A stretch of 64,000 nucleotides of DNA from Halomicroarcula saliterrae (GCF_031624395.1 NZ_JAMQON010000004.1:114893-178892); one strand, 5' to 3'; numbered from the stretch's first letter, positions 25,536 through 34,926 are shown. The notes: generated by a model from the sequence alone, not told the origin. Translations and numbers: made by a program.

Positions 25536-26654
25536 TCAGCGGTGGGTCGCGTGGTCGGAGCTCTCCCGGGGCGGCGTGAACGCGCCGGAGGCGGCGGTCC
25601 GCTGGGCGATGGTGCCGATTCTGACGATGAACGACACCAGCATCGCGAAGGGTGCCGTCGCCGCCGCCACGCCGAGACTCACCAGCGCTTCGAGGACGAA
25701 CTGGTGGTTCGACAGGGGCTGGCCGTTCGAGAACAGCATGACGAGGAAGACGGCTATCAGGAACGCGCCGATGCCCGTGTAGCCGACCATCCGGGAGAGG
25801 TAGGACAGCTCCTGCTGGATGTACATCGACTTGAAGTACTGCCGGAGGATGTCCAGCTCGACGAACAGCTCCTTGAGCTCCGCTAGCTGGTCCATGGCCT
25901 CCTCGGTGAGGGTGTCCTCGTACTCGGTGCGGATGCGCCGGATGTCGTTGATGTTCCGGGAGTAGCCGTCGCCCATCATCGGGAGCAAGACGGTGAACAG
26001 CCGGTTGCGCTGGTCGCCCAGCGTGCGGTTGAGGTCGCTCACCTGCGTCCGGATGACGTCGAGGTACATATCGACCGCTTCGCGGGCGGCCGTGTCCTCG
26101 GGAACGGCGTCACAGAGCGCGTCGGCCCGGTCGTGTATCACCTCGACGACGACCCAGAGGAACTCCGAGGGCTCGGTCGAACTGACCGGCTCGTCGGGGT
26201 GCATCGTCTCGATGGCGGTCCGGAGGTGGTCGACGCTCTCTATCTCCGAGCGGAGTTCGGCCGGCGTGCCAAACAGCGAGGAGATGGTGAGCTGGTTGAC
26301 CGAGATGACGATGGGGACGAAGGAGAACAGCCCGCCGATGATGCCGCTGAACATCGTCGTCACGAAGGCCGGCTCCGCGACGCCGACGACGTCGACGAGC
26401 CCGAGGACGAACGAGACCACGAACACGGCGACGACGAGGATGCCCGCGATGACCCACCGGTCCCCTTCGAGCAGGAACCAGCGGCGCGCGCGGGCCCGTC
26501 GCTCCTCGTTGGCCAGGAGCGCGGTAACGAGCAGGAGGCCGACGACGGCCGTCCGGGTGCCGACCCAGATACCGTGGCCGAGGATCGTGAGTAGCCGGAC
26601 GGCGCCTGTCAGCACGCTGGCGGCCAGCTCACCCCACTCGCGGTCGGTACTCAT
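25536..26654 (-). CDS. Multi-pass membrane protein of unknown function
   Basis: A 372-residue protein with four main hydrophobic regions: about 15-45, 68-95, 100-120 and, after a 170-residue soluble part, two helices near 295-315 and 325-350. The central soluble segment is acidic and helix-rich (TEYEDTLTEEAMDQLAELKELFVELD), probably coiled. No known family was recognised. Its ATG overlaps the stop of the DUF389 gene, so the two probably work together in the membrane. Confidence 0.6.
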   Translation of the reverse strand: MSTDREWGELAASVLTGAVRLLTILGHGIWVGTRTAVVGLLLVTALLANEERRARARRWFLLEGDRWVIAGILVVAVFVVSFVLGLVDVVGVAEPAFVTTMFSGIIGGLFSFVPIVISVNQLTISSLFGTPAELRSEIESVDHLRTAIETMHPDEPVSSTEPSEFLWVVVEVIHDRADALCDAVPEDTAAREAVDMYLDVIRTQVSDLNRTLGDQRNRLFTVLLPMMGDGYSRNINDIRRIRTEYEDTLTEEAMDQLAELKELFVELDILRQYFKSMYIQQELSYLSRMVGYTGIGAFLIAVFLVMLFSNGQPLSNHQFVLEALVSLGVAAATAPFAMLVSFIVRIGTIAQRTAASGAFTPPRESSDHATHR

Positions 26655-27802
26655 ACCAGGACTCCGAGCGGCGACGGGAGCCCGGTGCCCGAGACGTGAG
26701 CGAGCACGACCGAGACCGAGAGGATGATTACCACGAGGCCGACGACGCGGGCCATGACGGTGCTGCGGGCCTTGCGTAGCTCCTGAAGGCTCTCGGGGTG
26801 GTACCCGAGATACCAGAGGCTGACGATGGCAGCGAGGCTCACCGAGGCCAGGTTCACCAGCACGACGGCCAGCGAGCCGACGACCACGCCGGGCTGGCCC
26901 CAGGCGACGGCGACGCCCATCACGCCGATGGGCGGCATGATCGCGGCGGATATCATCACGCCGACGAGGTCGATACCCCCGCCGGTCGAGATGCTGAGCG
27001 CGCCCGCGAAGCCGGCCGCCAGCGCGACGACGACCAGCAGGAGGTTCGGCGCGGTGTGGCTGCTGAGCTGGAGCAGTTCGGTGGCCGTGATCCCCGGCGC
27101 TACCAGCGAGGTAAAGCGGATGAGCACGGAGAAGAGAGTCGAGCTGACGCCGGCGACGGAGAGCCCGACGAGCTGGTACTTCCAGCTGCGTTCGGCCATC
27201 GCGTCGTCGCTGATGATGGTGGCCACGCTCGCGGCCATGATAGGGCCGATGAGCGGGGCGATGACCATCGAGCCGACCAGCACCGGTAGCGAGTTCAACA
27301 GCACGCCCGCCGCGGCCACGATGGCGCTTATCGCGGTCAGGAGCGTGTAGATGGTGAGGTCGGGCATCAGGTTCGTCGCGGTGGCGTGGAGTTCGCTCCG
27401 CGAGACGCCCTGATAGCCGAGCCCGCTGACGGTCGTGTACTTCGCTTCGGTCTCGAAGCGGTCGGAGACGACGGCCTCCGTGTCGACGACGACGGTGTAG
27501 AGCTCGTCGTGGATGTCGAGTCCCTCCAGCCGACGCTGGACGTGTTCGACGGATTCGGCCGGAATCGGGGCCGAGACGGTAGCGCTGTCGTCGTCACCGC
27601 CGTCGGCGACGACGTAGTCCAGGTCGTCCGCGTCGAGGATATCGGTTACTTTCGCCCGCACGTCCGCGGAGAGGACGAGGATTTCGAGGAGACGCATGTT
27701 CTCCTCGCTCATCGCCAGCTCGCCGCGGTCGTCGCGGGTCCGACGCTCGGCCGAGAGCCTGTCGGTGTCGGTACGAGTCGATTTCTGTGAATCTTCTGTC
27801 AT
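26651..27802 (-). CDS. DUF389 (TIGR00341-type) membrane protein
   Basis: A 383-residue protein with a cytosolic N-terminal part and about six helices. The family core includes MRLLEILVLSADVRAKVTDI, the SRSELHATATNLMPDLTIYT linker and the membrane motif SMVIAPLIGPIMAAS. The function of DUF389 is not established. The start MTEDSQ is the first plausible ATG; MSEENMRL, 30 residues in, is an alternative nearer the family start. It overlaps the next gene (ATGA). Confidence 0.8.
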   Translation of the reverse strand: MTEDSQKSTRTDTDRLSAERRTRDDRGELAMSEENMRLLEILVLSADVRAKVTDILDADDLDYVVADGGDDDSATVSAPIPAESVEHVQRRLEGLDIHDELYTVVVDTEAVVSDRFETEAKYTTVSGLGYQGVSRSELHATATNLMPDLTIYTLLTAISAIVAAAGVLLNSLPVLVGSMVIAPLIGPIMAASVATIISDDAMAERSWKYQLVGLSVAGVSSTLFSVLIRFTSLVAPGITATELLQLSSHTAPNLLLVVVALAAGFAGALSISTGGGIDLVGVMISAAIMPPIGVMGVAVAWGQPGVVVGSLAVVLVNLASVSLAAIVSLWYLGYHPESLQELRKARSTVMARVVGLVVIILSVSVVLAHVSGTGLPSPLGVLV

Positions 27803-27840
27803 ATTGTGAGTACTACCTGTATCGGGGGACCGCGCCGCGG

Positions 27841-28398
27841 TCAGAACCGGAGCAGCGACGCCCGGTCGGGCCCGTCCTCGAAGGCACCGGCGTACAGCGT
27901 GGCCACCGTCTCTCGGATGGCCGTCAGTCGGTCGTCGCGGCGGTCGGTACAGCGGGTGCCACACTGTGCGACGACGCCGTCGCCCACGGCGCGGTAAGCG
28001 AGGGTCCCGTGACAGTCCGGACAGCGCAGGGTCGCGTAGCTCCCCATCCAGGCCACGTCGTGACCGTTCCGGGCGAGCCGATGCTGCAGCGCGTACCAGA
28101 CGTGGACGTCCCACGCCTGGGCTCCCTCGGCGGCCCGTTTGAGCCGCCAGAGCGCGAGCGAGACGGTTCCGTAGAGCGCCTCGTCGGGCTCGTGGGAGCG
28201 CTGGTGGCACCGACGGAAATGGCTTAGCAGCGCGGTCCGCGTGGACTGCACGGCCCCGTTCGTGAGCAGCCCCTCGGCCGCCCCGTCGTGGGTGTCGTCC
28301 GAGCGAACCGCTCGCCACGCCTGTCCGTCGGCGTCGTAGTGTTGCGCCTCTGTGAGAGGGGCACCGCTCTCCGGGCAGAATGCGTCGTTTCCGATCAT
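27841..28398 (-). CDS. Haloarchaeal zinc-knuckle protein of unknown function
   Basis: A 185-residue soluble protein with Cys/His pairs that look metal-binding: HFRRCHQRSH in the middle, RCPDCHG around residue 134 and CGTRC about 18 residues later. The last pairs could form one zinc ribbon. The start MIGNDAFC was preferred over a longer version because of the 5' codon bias. It ends 38 bp before the DUF389 gene and lies downstream of orc in the same direction. No function is suggested by known families. Confidence 0.55.
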   Translation of the reverse strand: MIGNDAFCPESGAPLTEAQHYDADGQAWRAVRSDDTHDGAAEGLLTNGAVQSTRTALLSHFRRCHQRSHEPDEALYGTVSLALWRLKRAAEGAQAWDVHVWYALQHRLARNGHDVAWMGSYATLRCPDCHGTLAYRAVGDGVVAQCGTRCTDRRDDRLTAIRETVATLYAGAFEDGPDRASLLRF

Positions 28399-28721
28399 GG
28401 TTGGAACTGTGCGGTCGGGTGTCATCCGCGTCGGGTGACGCGTCAGCCGGACCGGATTGTCTGGCCGTCACACCGCCGAGCGCGGGCCGGCGGTGGCAGC
28501 GACCTGTGACAGAAAAGCACCGAGTAACAGTTAACCACAGGCGCAGCGGGGCCGGTAGTTCCGGTTTCACGCTGCCGCTCGCCAGTCGGGCCACAGGAGC
28601 CCACAGCCCACAGAAATCGGGCGGTCGGTCCGCTTCCGGTAGCGTTCCGGTAGCCGACCGAGCCGTCGCTGGCGGTGTGTGCGCGACAGGAAAAAGTCCG
28701 TCTTCCGGCCGCCGCGCCGCC
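28399..28721. other. Intergenic region between orc and zinc-knuckle gene
   Basis: A 323-bp stretch without a credible gene on either strand. Open frames here have no coding bias and no recognisable product. No TATA box stands out, and no repeat or RNA was found. Confidence 0.4.
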
Positions 28722-29723
28722 TCAGCGCTCGTCGTACGTTCGGGCGCGCTTCTGTCCGTCGCTTTCGAGCAGGCCGTACTGCTCTATCTTCCGGAGGTAC
28801 TTCCGGACGGTCCGCTTGCATCGGGGGTCGGACACCCGTTCCGAGTAGGTGGCGTAGAGCTCGCCGGGGGCGATCGGCCCGTCGTCCTTGACGATGTAGT
28901 ACAGCTCCTGCTGGTGGTCGGTGAGTCGGTCGAGCCCGTCCTTCTCGACTCGCTGTCGCGCCTCCGGGACCCCCTGCGTTATCATCGCGTCGGTAATCCG
29001 GGTCGCGTTGGACTGGTGGGCCGCGTTCGCGGCGGCCCGAAGCGTTCCGATGGCGACGCGTGCGTCGCCCGAAGCGAGCTCCGCGACCCGCCGGAGCTGG
29101 TCGTCGGTGACGACCCCCGCGGTCAGCCCCTCGTTCACTCGGCCCGAGAGGATATCGACGAGTTCGGACTGACTGTACCGGTCGAACTGCAGTTCGAGGC
29201 CGGTCTCCAGGCGGGAGCGAACCCGGGTGTCGAGCGTCGGGAACACGTCGTCTTTCCGGTTGGCGATACAGATGAGCGAAATCTCCGGGATACGATAGAG
29301 GTCGTAGAGCACGTGGTCCTCGGCCAGCTGGTCGACCTCGTCGAGGATGACGACGTAGGGCCGTGAGAGCTGTTCGCGAAGCCGGTTGAACAGTTCGTCT
29401 TTCGGCGTCGACTGCCGATGGACGGTGCCGTGGGCATCGATGCCTTCGAGCAGCTTGTACAGGACCCCAAAGCGGGTGTAGTCCTGCCAGCAGTTCACGT
29501 ACTGGGCGTCCACGTCCGACAGGTCGGCTTCGAGTTCGTTGACAGTGTGTTTGGCAACACACGTCTTTCCGACACCGGTCGGCCCGAACAGGAACGTCAC
29601 CTCGGGGTTCCCGTGGGAGTGTATCGGCCGAAGCGCGTTGCTAATCGTGGTGACCTCGTCTTCGCGATGGACAATGTCGGCCGGAACGAACTGCTCCTGG
29701 AAGACTGAAGCCTGATTTAGCAT
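28722..29723 (-). CDS. orc: Orc1/Cdc6 family replication initiator
   Basis: A 333-residue AAA+ ATPase. Walker A is GPTGVGKTCVAKH near residues 46-58, Walker B VVILDEVDQL near 124-133, sensor 1 IANRKDD and sensor 2 GDARVAIGTLRAA. A winged-helix domain follows, ending in the LRKIEQYGLL element. Orc1/Cdc6 binds origin repeats and loads MCM. The start MLNQAS matches family N termini. A TATA-like ctttatttat lies 31-40 bp upstream on the minus strand. It faces an unusually AT-rich gap of 600 bp. Haloarchaea carry many paralogues; which one this is cannot be told here. Confidence 0.9.
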   Translation of the reverse strand: MLNQASVFQEQFVPADIVHREDEVTTISNALRPIHSHGNPEVTFLFGPTGVGKTCVAKHTVNELEADLSDVDAQYVNCWQDYTRFGVLYKLLEGIDAHGTVHRQSTPKDELFNRLREQLSRPYVVILDEVDQLAEDHVLYDLYRIPEISLICIANRKDDVFPTLDTRVRSRLETGLELQFDRYSQSELVDILSGRVNEGLTAGVVTDDQLRRVAELASGDARVAIGTLRAAANAAHQSNATRITDAMITQGVPEARQRVEKDGLDRLTDHQQELYYIVKDDGPIAPGELYATYSERVSDPRCKRTVRKYLRKIEQYGLLESDGQKRARTYDER

Positions 29724-30323
29724 TGGTTTGTGTTGAGTGGGGTTCAAAGCAAGATAAATAAAGGTGTGCTAGTTCCGATACTTCCGGATAGTAGCGAGGT
29801 AAATGTCAGATTCCGAGTACGATACTATCAGCTATCGGCTTCTGATTATCAGAAGTGAAATATTGACGACGGTATTTTCCGCTGGAGGGATCCAGAAACG
29901 TCGTTGATTTTAACTTTATTAAACCGTTTCATAGGCCCTGAAGATTATTTTTAGCCAGTCATACTTCAGAAGTGCATTTTCGAGAGACCGGTGCAGTCGG
30001 ATTTTGCGCCCGCAATTATTTATTCTGATAACAAACTCCCAGTTTTCGTAACATTAATTGAAAGGCAAGCCACTGCCGCCACAACCTATCATAAGTTGTA
30101 CTATAACGGCGTACCGTCCCGAAATCGGTTGCCGGTTCCGGAAATCCGGTCGGGCCATAGCCGACCCGGCGACCGAACGGCCGGGTCGTCGCCGTGGTGA
30201 GGAGGCGATGTGCGTCACAGCCCCGCCCTCGGTGCCGAACCGTCGCGCTCGACTGCCGCTGTTCGTGTGACGGCACCACACGACACGGAAACTAATTTCT
30301 CCTGCGTTGACATACTGGCGCGT
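29724..30323. other. AT-rich region upstream of orc, candidate replication origin
   Basis: This 600-bp gap is markedly AT-rich over its first 400 bp compared with the rest of the window. It holds two short palindromes sharing TCAGAAGTG, at 29839-29855 and 29964-29972, and a CTGGA/TCCAG inverted repeat at 29882-29895. The location next to an orc gene is where haloarchaeal origins are usually found. Classical long ORB repeats were not seen with certainty, so it could be a promoter region only. Confidence 0.4.
29839..29855. repeat. 17-bp palindrome in orc upstream region
   Basis: Two 8-base arms, CTTCTGAT and ATCAGAAG, with one base between them. A shorter version, CTTCAGAAG, occurs at 29964-29972, and both are followed by TG. 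This could be an Orc, repressor or origin-binding site. Confidence 0.5.
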
Positions 30324-30509
30324 ATGGCAGCGACGATGACCTGTCCGGGCTGTGGCAACGACATCGAATCGACCGACGACCTGGAGGAGAGCGAGGCGGT
30401 GACGGAGATCGACACCGAGGGCGGAACTGTGACTCCCTACGGGGACAAGACCGGCGACCTGTTCCTCTGTAAAGCGTGCAAGCGGCCGCTCGGGTTCGAG
30501 CGGCACTGA
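30324..30509 (+). CDS. Small zinc-ribbon protein (61 residues)
   Basis: A 61-residue protein with two Cys pairs, CPGCGN near residues 6-11 and CKACKRP near 49-55, forming a zinc ribbon separated by an acidic linker. ATG 30324 was chosen over upstream frames that lack coding bias. The stop lies 3 bp before the convergent end of uvsE. Function unknown; small zinc ribbons of this kind are common in haloarchaea and may bind nucleic acid or protein. Confidence 0.65.
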   Translation: MAATMTCPGCGNDIESTDDLEESEAVTEIDTEGGTVTPYGDKTGDLFLCKACKRPLGFERH

Positions 30510-30512
30510 CTG

Positions 30513-31412
30513 TCAGTCCCGCCCGTCGCGGACGGCGAGCAGCGCCCGCTCCTTCGCGCCCGCTTCGAGCATCACGTCGGCGGCCTCACAGAGCCACGCC
30601 GGGAGGTCGGTCACGTGTTCGGCGTGGGCCTGCGGGCGAGCGTCGCCCCCGTACAGCCGGGCGGGCTCCGAGTAGTGAGCGATCGGGCGGACGTCGCCCC
30701 AGGTGCCCCGGGCGAGGTCGAACGCCTCCCGGTGGGTCAGCCCGCGGTCGGTGAACTGGTGGTGGTGGTAGTCGAAGACGACCGGGACGCCCGTGGTCTC
30801 ACCGACTTCTTCGACGAGTTCCGGGACGCTCCAGAGGCTCGATTTGTCGTCGTTCTCGACGGTCAGGCGCTGTCGGGCGCCCGGCGAGAGCCGGGCGACG
30901 GCGTCCCGGAAGCGCTCGGCGGTCGCCGCCTTGTCGCCGTAGGTCGCCCCGATGTGGACGTTGATGCTGTAGTAGGGGGACCGGTCCAGTCCCATGAGGT
31001 CGAGCCAGTCGGCGTGGTACTCGACAGTGTTCAGCGAGTTCTCGACGGTCTCCTCGGTGTCGCTGGCGAGCTTACACCAGTGGGCCGGGTGGAAGGTCAG
31101 GCGCATCCCGTGGTCCCTGACGAACGCGCCGCAGTCGGCCGCACGCTCCGCGATGCGGTCGTAGTCGGGGAGGTCGGCGAGGTCGAACTGGGAGTTCCAC
31201 GGCACCAGATCGGAGGTACACCGATAGAAGTAGATGTCGTGGTCGACGTTCCACTGCAGTATCTCGTAGAGGTCCGTGAGGTTCCGCAGCGTCAGTTCGG
31301 CGGCGTACTCCACACCACGGGACTCCCACGTCTTCCGTTGCATGTCGCGGTTGCATCTGAGCGGCGGCTCGCGCTCCCGAAGTGTGCGGTTCAGACAGGC
31401 GTATCCGAGCAT
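30513..31412 (-). CDS. uvsE: UV DNA damage endonuclease
   Basis: A 299-residue TIM-barrel endonuclease of the UVDE/UvsE family. The start at MLGYACLN is the typical family N terminus (a GTG three codons earlier is possible). Metal-binding and catalytic residues are recognisable in MRLTFHPAHWCKL, NVHIGATYGDK, TVENDDK and VVFDYHHHQF. It nicks DNA 5' of UV photoproducts, giving a repair path besides photolyase and UvrABC. It stands alone between a zinc-ribbon gene and an alpha/beta hydrolase. Confidence 0.88.
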   Translation of the reverse strand: MLGYACLNRTLREREPPLRCNRDMQRKTWESRGVEYAAELTLRNLTDLYEILQWNVDHDIYFYRCTSDLVPWNSQFDLADLPDYDRIAERAADCGAFVRDHGMRLTFHPAHWCKLASDTEETVENSLNTVEYHADWLDLMGLDRSPYYSINVHIGATYGDKAATAERFRDAVARLSPGARQRLTVENDDKSSLWSVPELVEEVGETTGVPVVFDYHHHQFTDRGLTHREAFDLARGTWGDVRPIAHYSEPARLYGGDARPQAHAEHVTDLPAWLCEAADVMLEAGAKERALLAVRDGRD

Positions 31413-31473
31413 CGCCGTCACTACGGGAAGCAGACGGATATATCGCTCACCGGGCAGCGAGTCCGCGGTGGTC

Positions 31474-32313
31474 TCAGCGGACGAGGAACGCGGCGAGTTC
31501 CTCGCGGTAGGTCTCGGGCCGGTCTACCATCACCCAGTGGGTGGCGTCGTCCAGACCGGTCAGTGTCGAGTCGGGGATGTCGTCGTGGAGTCGCCGGGCG
31601 TACTCGATGGGCTGGAGGTCGTCGTCGGCCCCCCACAGCAACAGCGTCTCGGCCGTGATCTCCCCCGGGTCGATTTCGGTGGTGTGGTTGGTGTTGGTCG
31701 CGACGGCGTCGCGGACCAGCGACGTCACGCCCGCCTCGGACGCCCACGGCGCTTTCATCCCCTGTAGAAACTCCTCGTCGGGGTCGTCGCGTTCGAGCGT
31801 GTTCCTGAACAGCTTCTCCAGTAGCTGCTGGATATCTTCGACGCTCCGGTCCTCGGCGGTCTCGGGCAGTCCGAGCTCGGTAATCGTATCGACCGGCCAG
31901 GAGTCGTAGGCGACGGCGTTCGACAGCACGAGCTGGTCGACCAGATCGGGCGCGTGTGAGGCGTACCGCAACGCGACGCCCCCGCCGAGGTCGTGGCCGA
32001 CGAGCGAGACGGTGCCGAGGTCGAGTCCCGAGACGAGCGCTTCGAGCATCCGCTCCTGTGCGCGAATCGAGCGGTCGAACGAGTCCGTCATCGAGGCGTT
32101 CCCGTAGCCGAGCATGTCCGGGACGACGACCCGTCGCTCCTCGGCTATCGGACCGACCACGTCTCGCCACAGGAACGAGTTGGTCGGGATGCCGTGGACG
32201 AAGACGACGGGCTCGCCTTCCCCCGCGTCGTAGTAGGCGACGTCGAGGTCGTGGCCATCGACCGTGACGGCGGCGTGGTCCTGCTGGGATTCCCAGTCGG
32301 AGTACGTTGTCAC
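31474..32313 (-). CDS. Alpha/beta hydrolase with Asp nucleophile
   Basis: A 279-residue alpha/beta hydrolase. The nucleophile elbow reads GHDLGGG, so the nucleophile is Asp rather than Ser; this is the arrangement of haloalkane dehalogenases and epoxide hydrolases. The oxyanion segment is FVHGIPTNS, the acid is in LWGADDDLQP and the base His in DATHWVMVDRP. Start at GTG 32313. The neighbours do not suggest a pathway. Haloacid, epoxide or ester substrates are all possible. Confidence 0.8.
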   Translation of the reverse strand: MTTYSDWESQQDHAAVTVDGHDLDVAYYDAGEGEPVVFVHGIPTNSFLWRDVVGPIAEERRVVVPDMLGYGNASMTDSFDRSIRAQERMLEALVSGLDLGTVSLVGHDLGGGVALRYASHAPDLVDQLVLSNAVAYDSWPVDTITELGLPETAEDRSVEDIQQLLEKLFRNTLERDDPDEEFLQGMKAPWASEAGVTSLVRDAVATNTNHTTEIDPGEITAETLLLWGADDDLQPIEYARRLHDDIPDSTLTGLDDATHWVMVDRPETYREELAAFLVR

Positions 32314-32466
32314 AGTGAGTCCCTCCCGGTCGATTGTGGGCGCTCCGACGGGAAGAGTGATTGGATATTTTACATCATCTCGCCGGCCTCAGTCACCCGG
32401 TCCGACCCTTCGGTACCGCCCCGCAGACAGCCATCGGCCCGAACGGCGCTCGGACAACCGGCGGTC

Positions 32467-33867
32467 TCACGTCTCGTGGTCGACCCCGTCGCCGTCGGCC
32501 GCGGGCTCCGCGCCGTCGCGGTCCCGACCCGTGGAGCTGCGGTACACCGGCAACCGCAGGCCGACCGGCAACGAGCGCCACCGGAGTTCGAGGACCGCCC
32601 ACGCGAGCAGCGTCGCCGCCCCGGCGACGGTCGCGACGGCCTCGGCCACGCCCATCCACACCGGCGCGACGTAGTAGAGCGCGTTGAGCCACCGCGACGG
32701 GACGACCTGTCGCAGGAGCTTCACCACAGCGACGACGGTGTCCCTGTCGCTCTTGGCGCTGGAGTCCGGCGAGGCGGCGGGCGAACCGCGGGACGCGAGG
32801 TCTGCCCGCCGGGCGCTCGGGCCGCCCGCGCTCCCCTCGCCGGTGCCCAGCCGTTCGGCGTCGTAGGGGTGGTCCAGCCCGACCGACCAGACGACGCTGC
32901 CGTTGGGGGCGATTTCGAGGAGCCGCCCGCCGTGCGTGTCGGTGACGAGCGTGTTCCCGTTCGGGAGTCTGTCGGCGTCGCGAGGCCACTGCAGCCGTCC
33001 GTCGGCCCACGCCCACGTCCGGTTCCACCCCCCGTTCTCGCGCTGGTACTCGACGACGCGGCTGTTCTCGGAGTCGGCGACGACGACGGCCGGGCCGCCG
33101 CGTTCCGCGGGGATGTAGTCGGGGTTGTGCTGCTCGTGGAGGACGGCGTGGTCGTCGTCGCGCCCGAGCGTCCAGTTCGACTGCACCCCGGAATCGGGGT
33201 CGATGAAGACGACCTGGTCCTGATTGCGCAGGCTCACCATGATGCGGCCGTCGGGCAGAGTCTCCACGTCGTTCAGATGAGTCCAGTCACCGGGGTACCC
33301 GCCGCCGCTTTCGAGGGGGTAGGCGTTCTGTGCGTCCCATCGCCACTCGGTGAGGCCGGTCGCGGTGTCGACCAGCAGCACCTGGTCGGCGACCATGTCG
33401 GCGATGGCGATGTGGGTGTCGTTGATGCGCGTGTGGTCGTGCCACTCGGCGGCGGTCTCGGTGTGGTCGTAGCGGGCGCGTATCACCTCGGTCTCGCCCG
33501 TCGTGAGGTTCGTCCGCTCGACCAGATTGCGGGCACACGGCGGGTCCCGACAGGTGGGGCCCTCGGTGTGAATCGTATCGGTGGCCGTGTACTCGACGGT
33601 CGCCGCCGTGCCCGCGACGGGGTCCACGTCGAAGTACTTCGTGTGCTCGTCGGCGTAGTAGAGCCGGCTGCCGTTCGGATGCCACGCCATGAGCGTGCCG
33701 TAGCGGGCGGATTCGGTCGCGACCGTGATGCCCGCACGCGGCGGGGCCTCGGGCACGTCCGCGGCGGTCCCGGTTCGCGGGGCCGTCATCGCCCCCTGAG
33801 CGACCACCGCGGCCGAGAGACAGGTGACGACGAGGGCGACGAGCCGTATCGAGCGGCGCGTCAACAC
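32467..33867 (-). CDS. Arylsulfotransferase-like membrane-anchored beta-propeller protein
   Basis: A 466-residue protein with an N-terminal signal-anchor helix, a large extracellular domain and a helix pair near the C terminus (about residues 395-425). It matches the ASST family in its repeated propeller motifs WHDHTRIND, DWTHLNDVE, EQHNPDYIPAERGGPAVVVA and LPNGNTLVTDT. ASST enzymes move sulfate between aryl compounds; substrates here are unknown, perhaps surface glycans. Start was placed at GTG 33867 (LTRRSIRL) by comparison with its paralogue at 36948-38351; a TTG at 33924 is also possible. Confidence 0.78.
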   Translation of the reverse strand: MLTRRSIRLVALVVTCLSAAVVAQGAMTAPRTGTAADVPEAPPRAGITVATESARYGTLMAWHPNGSRLYYADEHTKYFDVDPVAGTAATVEYTATDTIHTEGPTCRDPPCARNLVERTNLTTGETEVIRARYDHTETAAEWHDHTRINDTHIAIADMVADQVLLVDTATGLTEWRWDAQNAYPLESGGGYPGDWTHLNDVETLPDGRIMVSLRNQDQVVFIDPDSGVQSNWTLGRDDDHAVLHEQHNPDYIPAERGGPAVVVADSENSRVVEYQRENGGWNRTWAWADGRLQWPRDADRLPNGNTLVTDTHGGRLLEIAPNGSVVWSVGLDHPYDAERLGTGEGSAGGPSARRADLASRGSPAASPDSSAKSDRDTVVAVVKLLRQVVPSRWLNALYYVAPVWMGVAEAVATVAGAATLLAWAVLELRWRSLPVGLRLPVYRSSTGRDRDGAEPAADGDGVDHET

Positions 33868-34101
33868 TCCCCGTCCGCCCGGCGAGGAAAATCTCTCATG
33901 GTCGGACGACCGGGCGTCGGCCAAAGAGTATACAGGCGCTGTCAGGCGGTACGAACGGGCTTCGTCGGGTAACGAGCGGTTACCGCCGTGTCCGGCGAGT
34001 CGCTATGGCGTCCATCCCCGACCAGCCGACCCGTACGTGGTATCGTATCGCACACAACCGGGGCACTAACAATGCTGGCTATCCAATGGGGGTCAACAGC
34101 G

Positions 34102-34926
34102 ATGGTACAGGAGCATGAAGCGTACGGGGATATCCAGTTTCTCACCGGTTCACCACAGCGTCGAGCCGTCCTCGGTGCGCTGTGTGACGAACCGGCCCGT
34201 CCCCACGAACTCTGTGCGGATATCGACGCCACGCGGACGACGATTCAGCGTATCCTCGCCGGGTTCCGGGAGCGCCAATGGGTCGTCAAACACGACGGCG
34301 ACTACCGGGCGACAGTGACCGGGCGGCGGGTCCGGGACCGGTACGAGTCACTGCACGAGGAGGTAGCGCGGGCGCGGCGCTTCGGTCCGTTTGCGGCACA
34401 TCTGGGGCCGATTGCCGACGACTTGCCGGCGGCGGCACTGGAGACGGGCCGGCTCACAGTGAGTGAGGAGGGGAGTCCACTGGCCGCGCTCAGCCGGTTC
34501 ACCGAGTGGTTGCAGGCCGTCGAGGGCGACATGTGCGCCATCTCGCCCGTCGTCGCCCGGCCGTTCAACGAGATCGGCGCGGAGCTACTCGACGAAGACA
34601 CGGGAATCGGGTTCGTCATCGACGCCACGGTGCTCGAACAGTCCAAAGCGCAGTACGAATCGGAGCTGCAGTTCGGCGCGGACCACGGCCAGATAGATAT
34701 TTACGTCCACGAGACGCCGTTGGCCATCGGCGTGGCCTTCGACGACAGGCGCTGCTGTGTGGTCGCCTACGACGACAACAACAACATCAGGGCGATGCTG
34801 GAGGCGACGAACGACGAGCTCTACGAGTGGGTGCAGGACGTCTACGAACGCCACCGCGAGCGATCGACCCCGCTCGCGGCGCTGTACGGCAGCGATGGCG
34901 ACAGGGTGGAGAGCCAGAAGCGCTGA
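34102..34926 (+). CDS. HTH transcriptional regulator, FilR1-like
   Basis: A 274-residue regulator. An N-terminal winged helix (about residues 10-70, with SPQRRAVLGALCDEPARPHEL and DATRTTIQRIL) is followed by a C-terminal domain like the FilR1 middle domain of haloarchaeal and methanogen regulators (PFNEIGAELLDEDTGIGFVIDATVLEQ...). Start at MVQEHEAYGD; ATG 34072 would add ten residues. Tandem inverted half-sites begin at its last codons. It may regulate nearby genes such as the carotenoid oxygenase; this is inferred from position. Confidence 0.7.
   Translation: MVQEHEAYGDIQFLTGSPQRRAVLGALCDEPARPHELCADIDATRTTIQRILAGFRERQWVVKHDGDYRATVTGRRVRDRYESLHEEVARARRFGPFAAHLGPIADDLPAAALETGRLTVSEEGSPLAALSRFTEWLQAVEGDMCAISPVVARPFNEIGAELLDEDTGIGFVIDATVLEQSKAQYESELQFGADHGQIDIYVHETPLAIGVAFDDRRCCVVAYDDNNNIRAMLEATNDELYEWVQDVYERHRERSTPLAALYGSDGDRVESQKR

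Noticed and set aside
31993..33972. A 659-residue frame across the hydrolase and first arylsulfotransferase-like genes on the other strand
   Set aside because: It covers parts of two real genes and an intergenic gap and has no domain.
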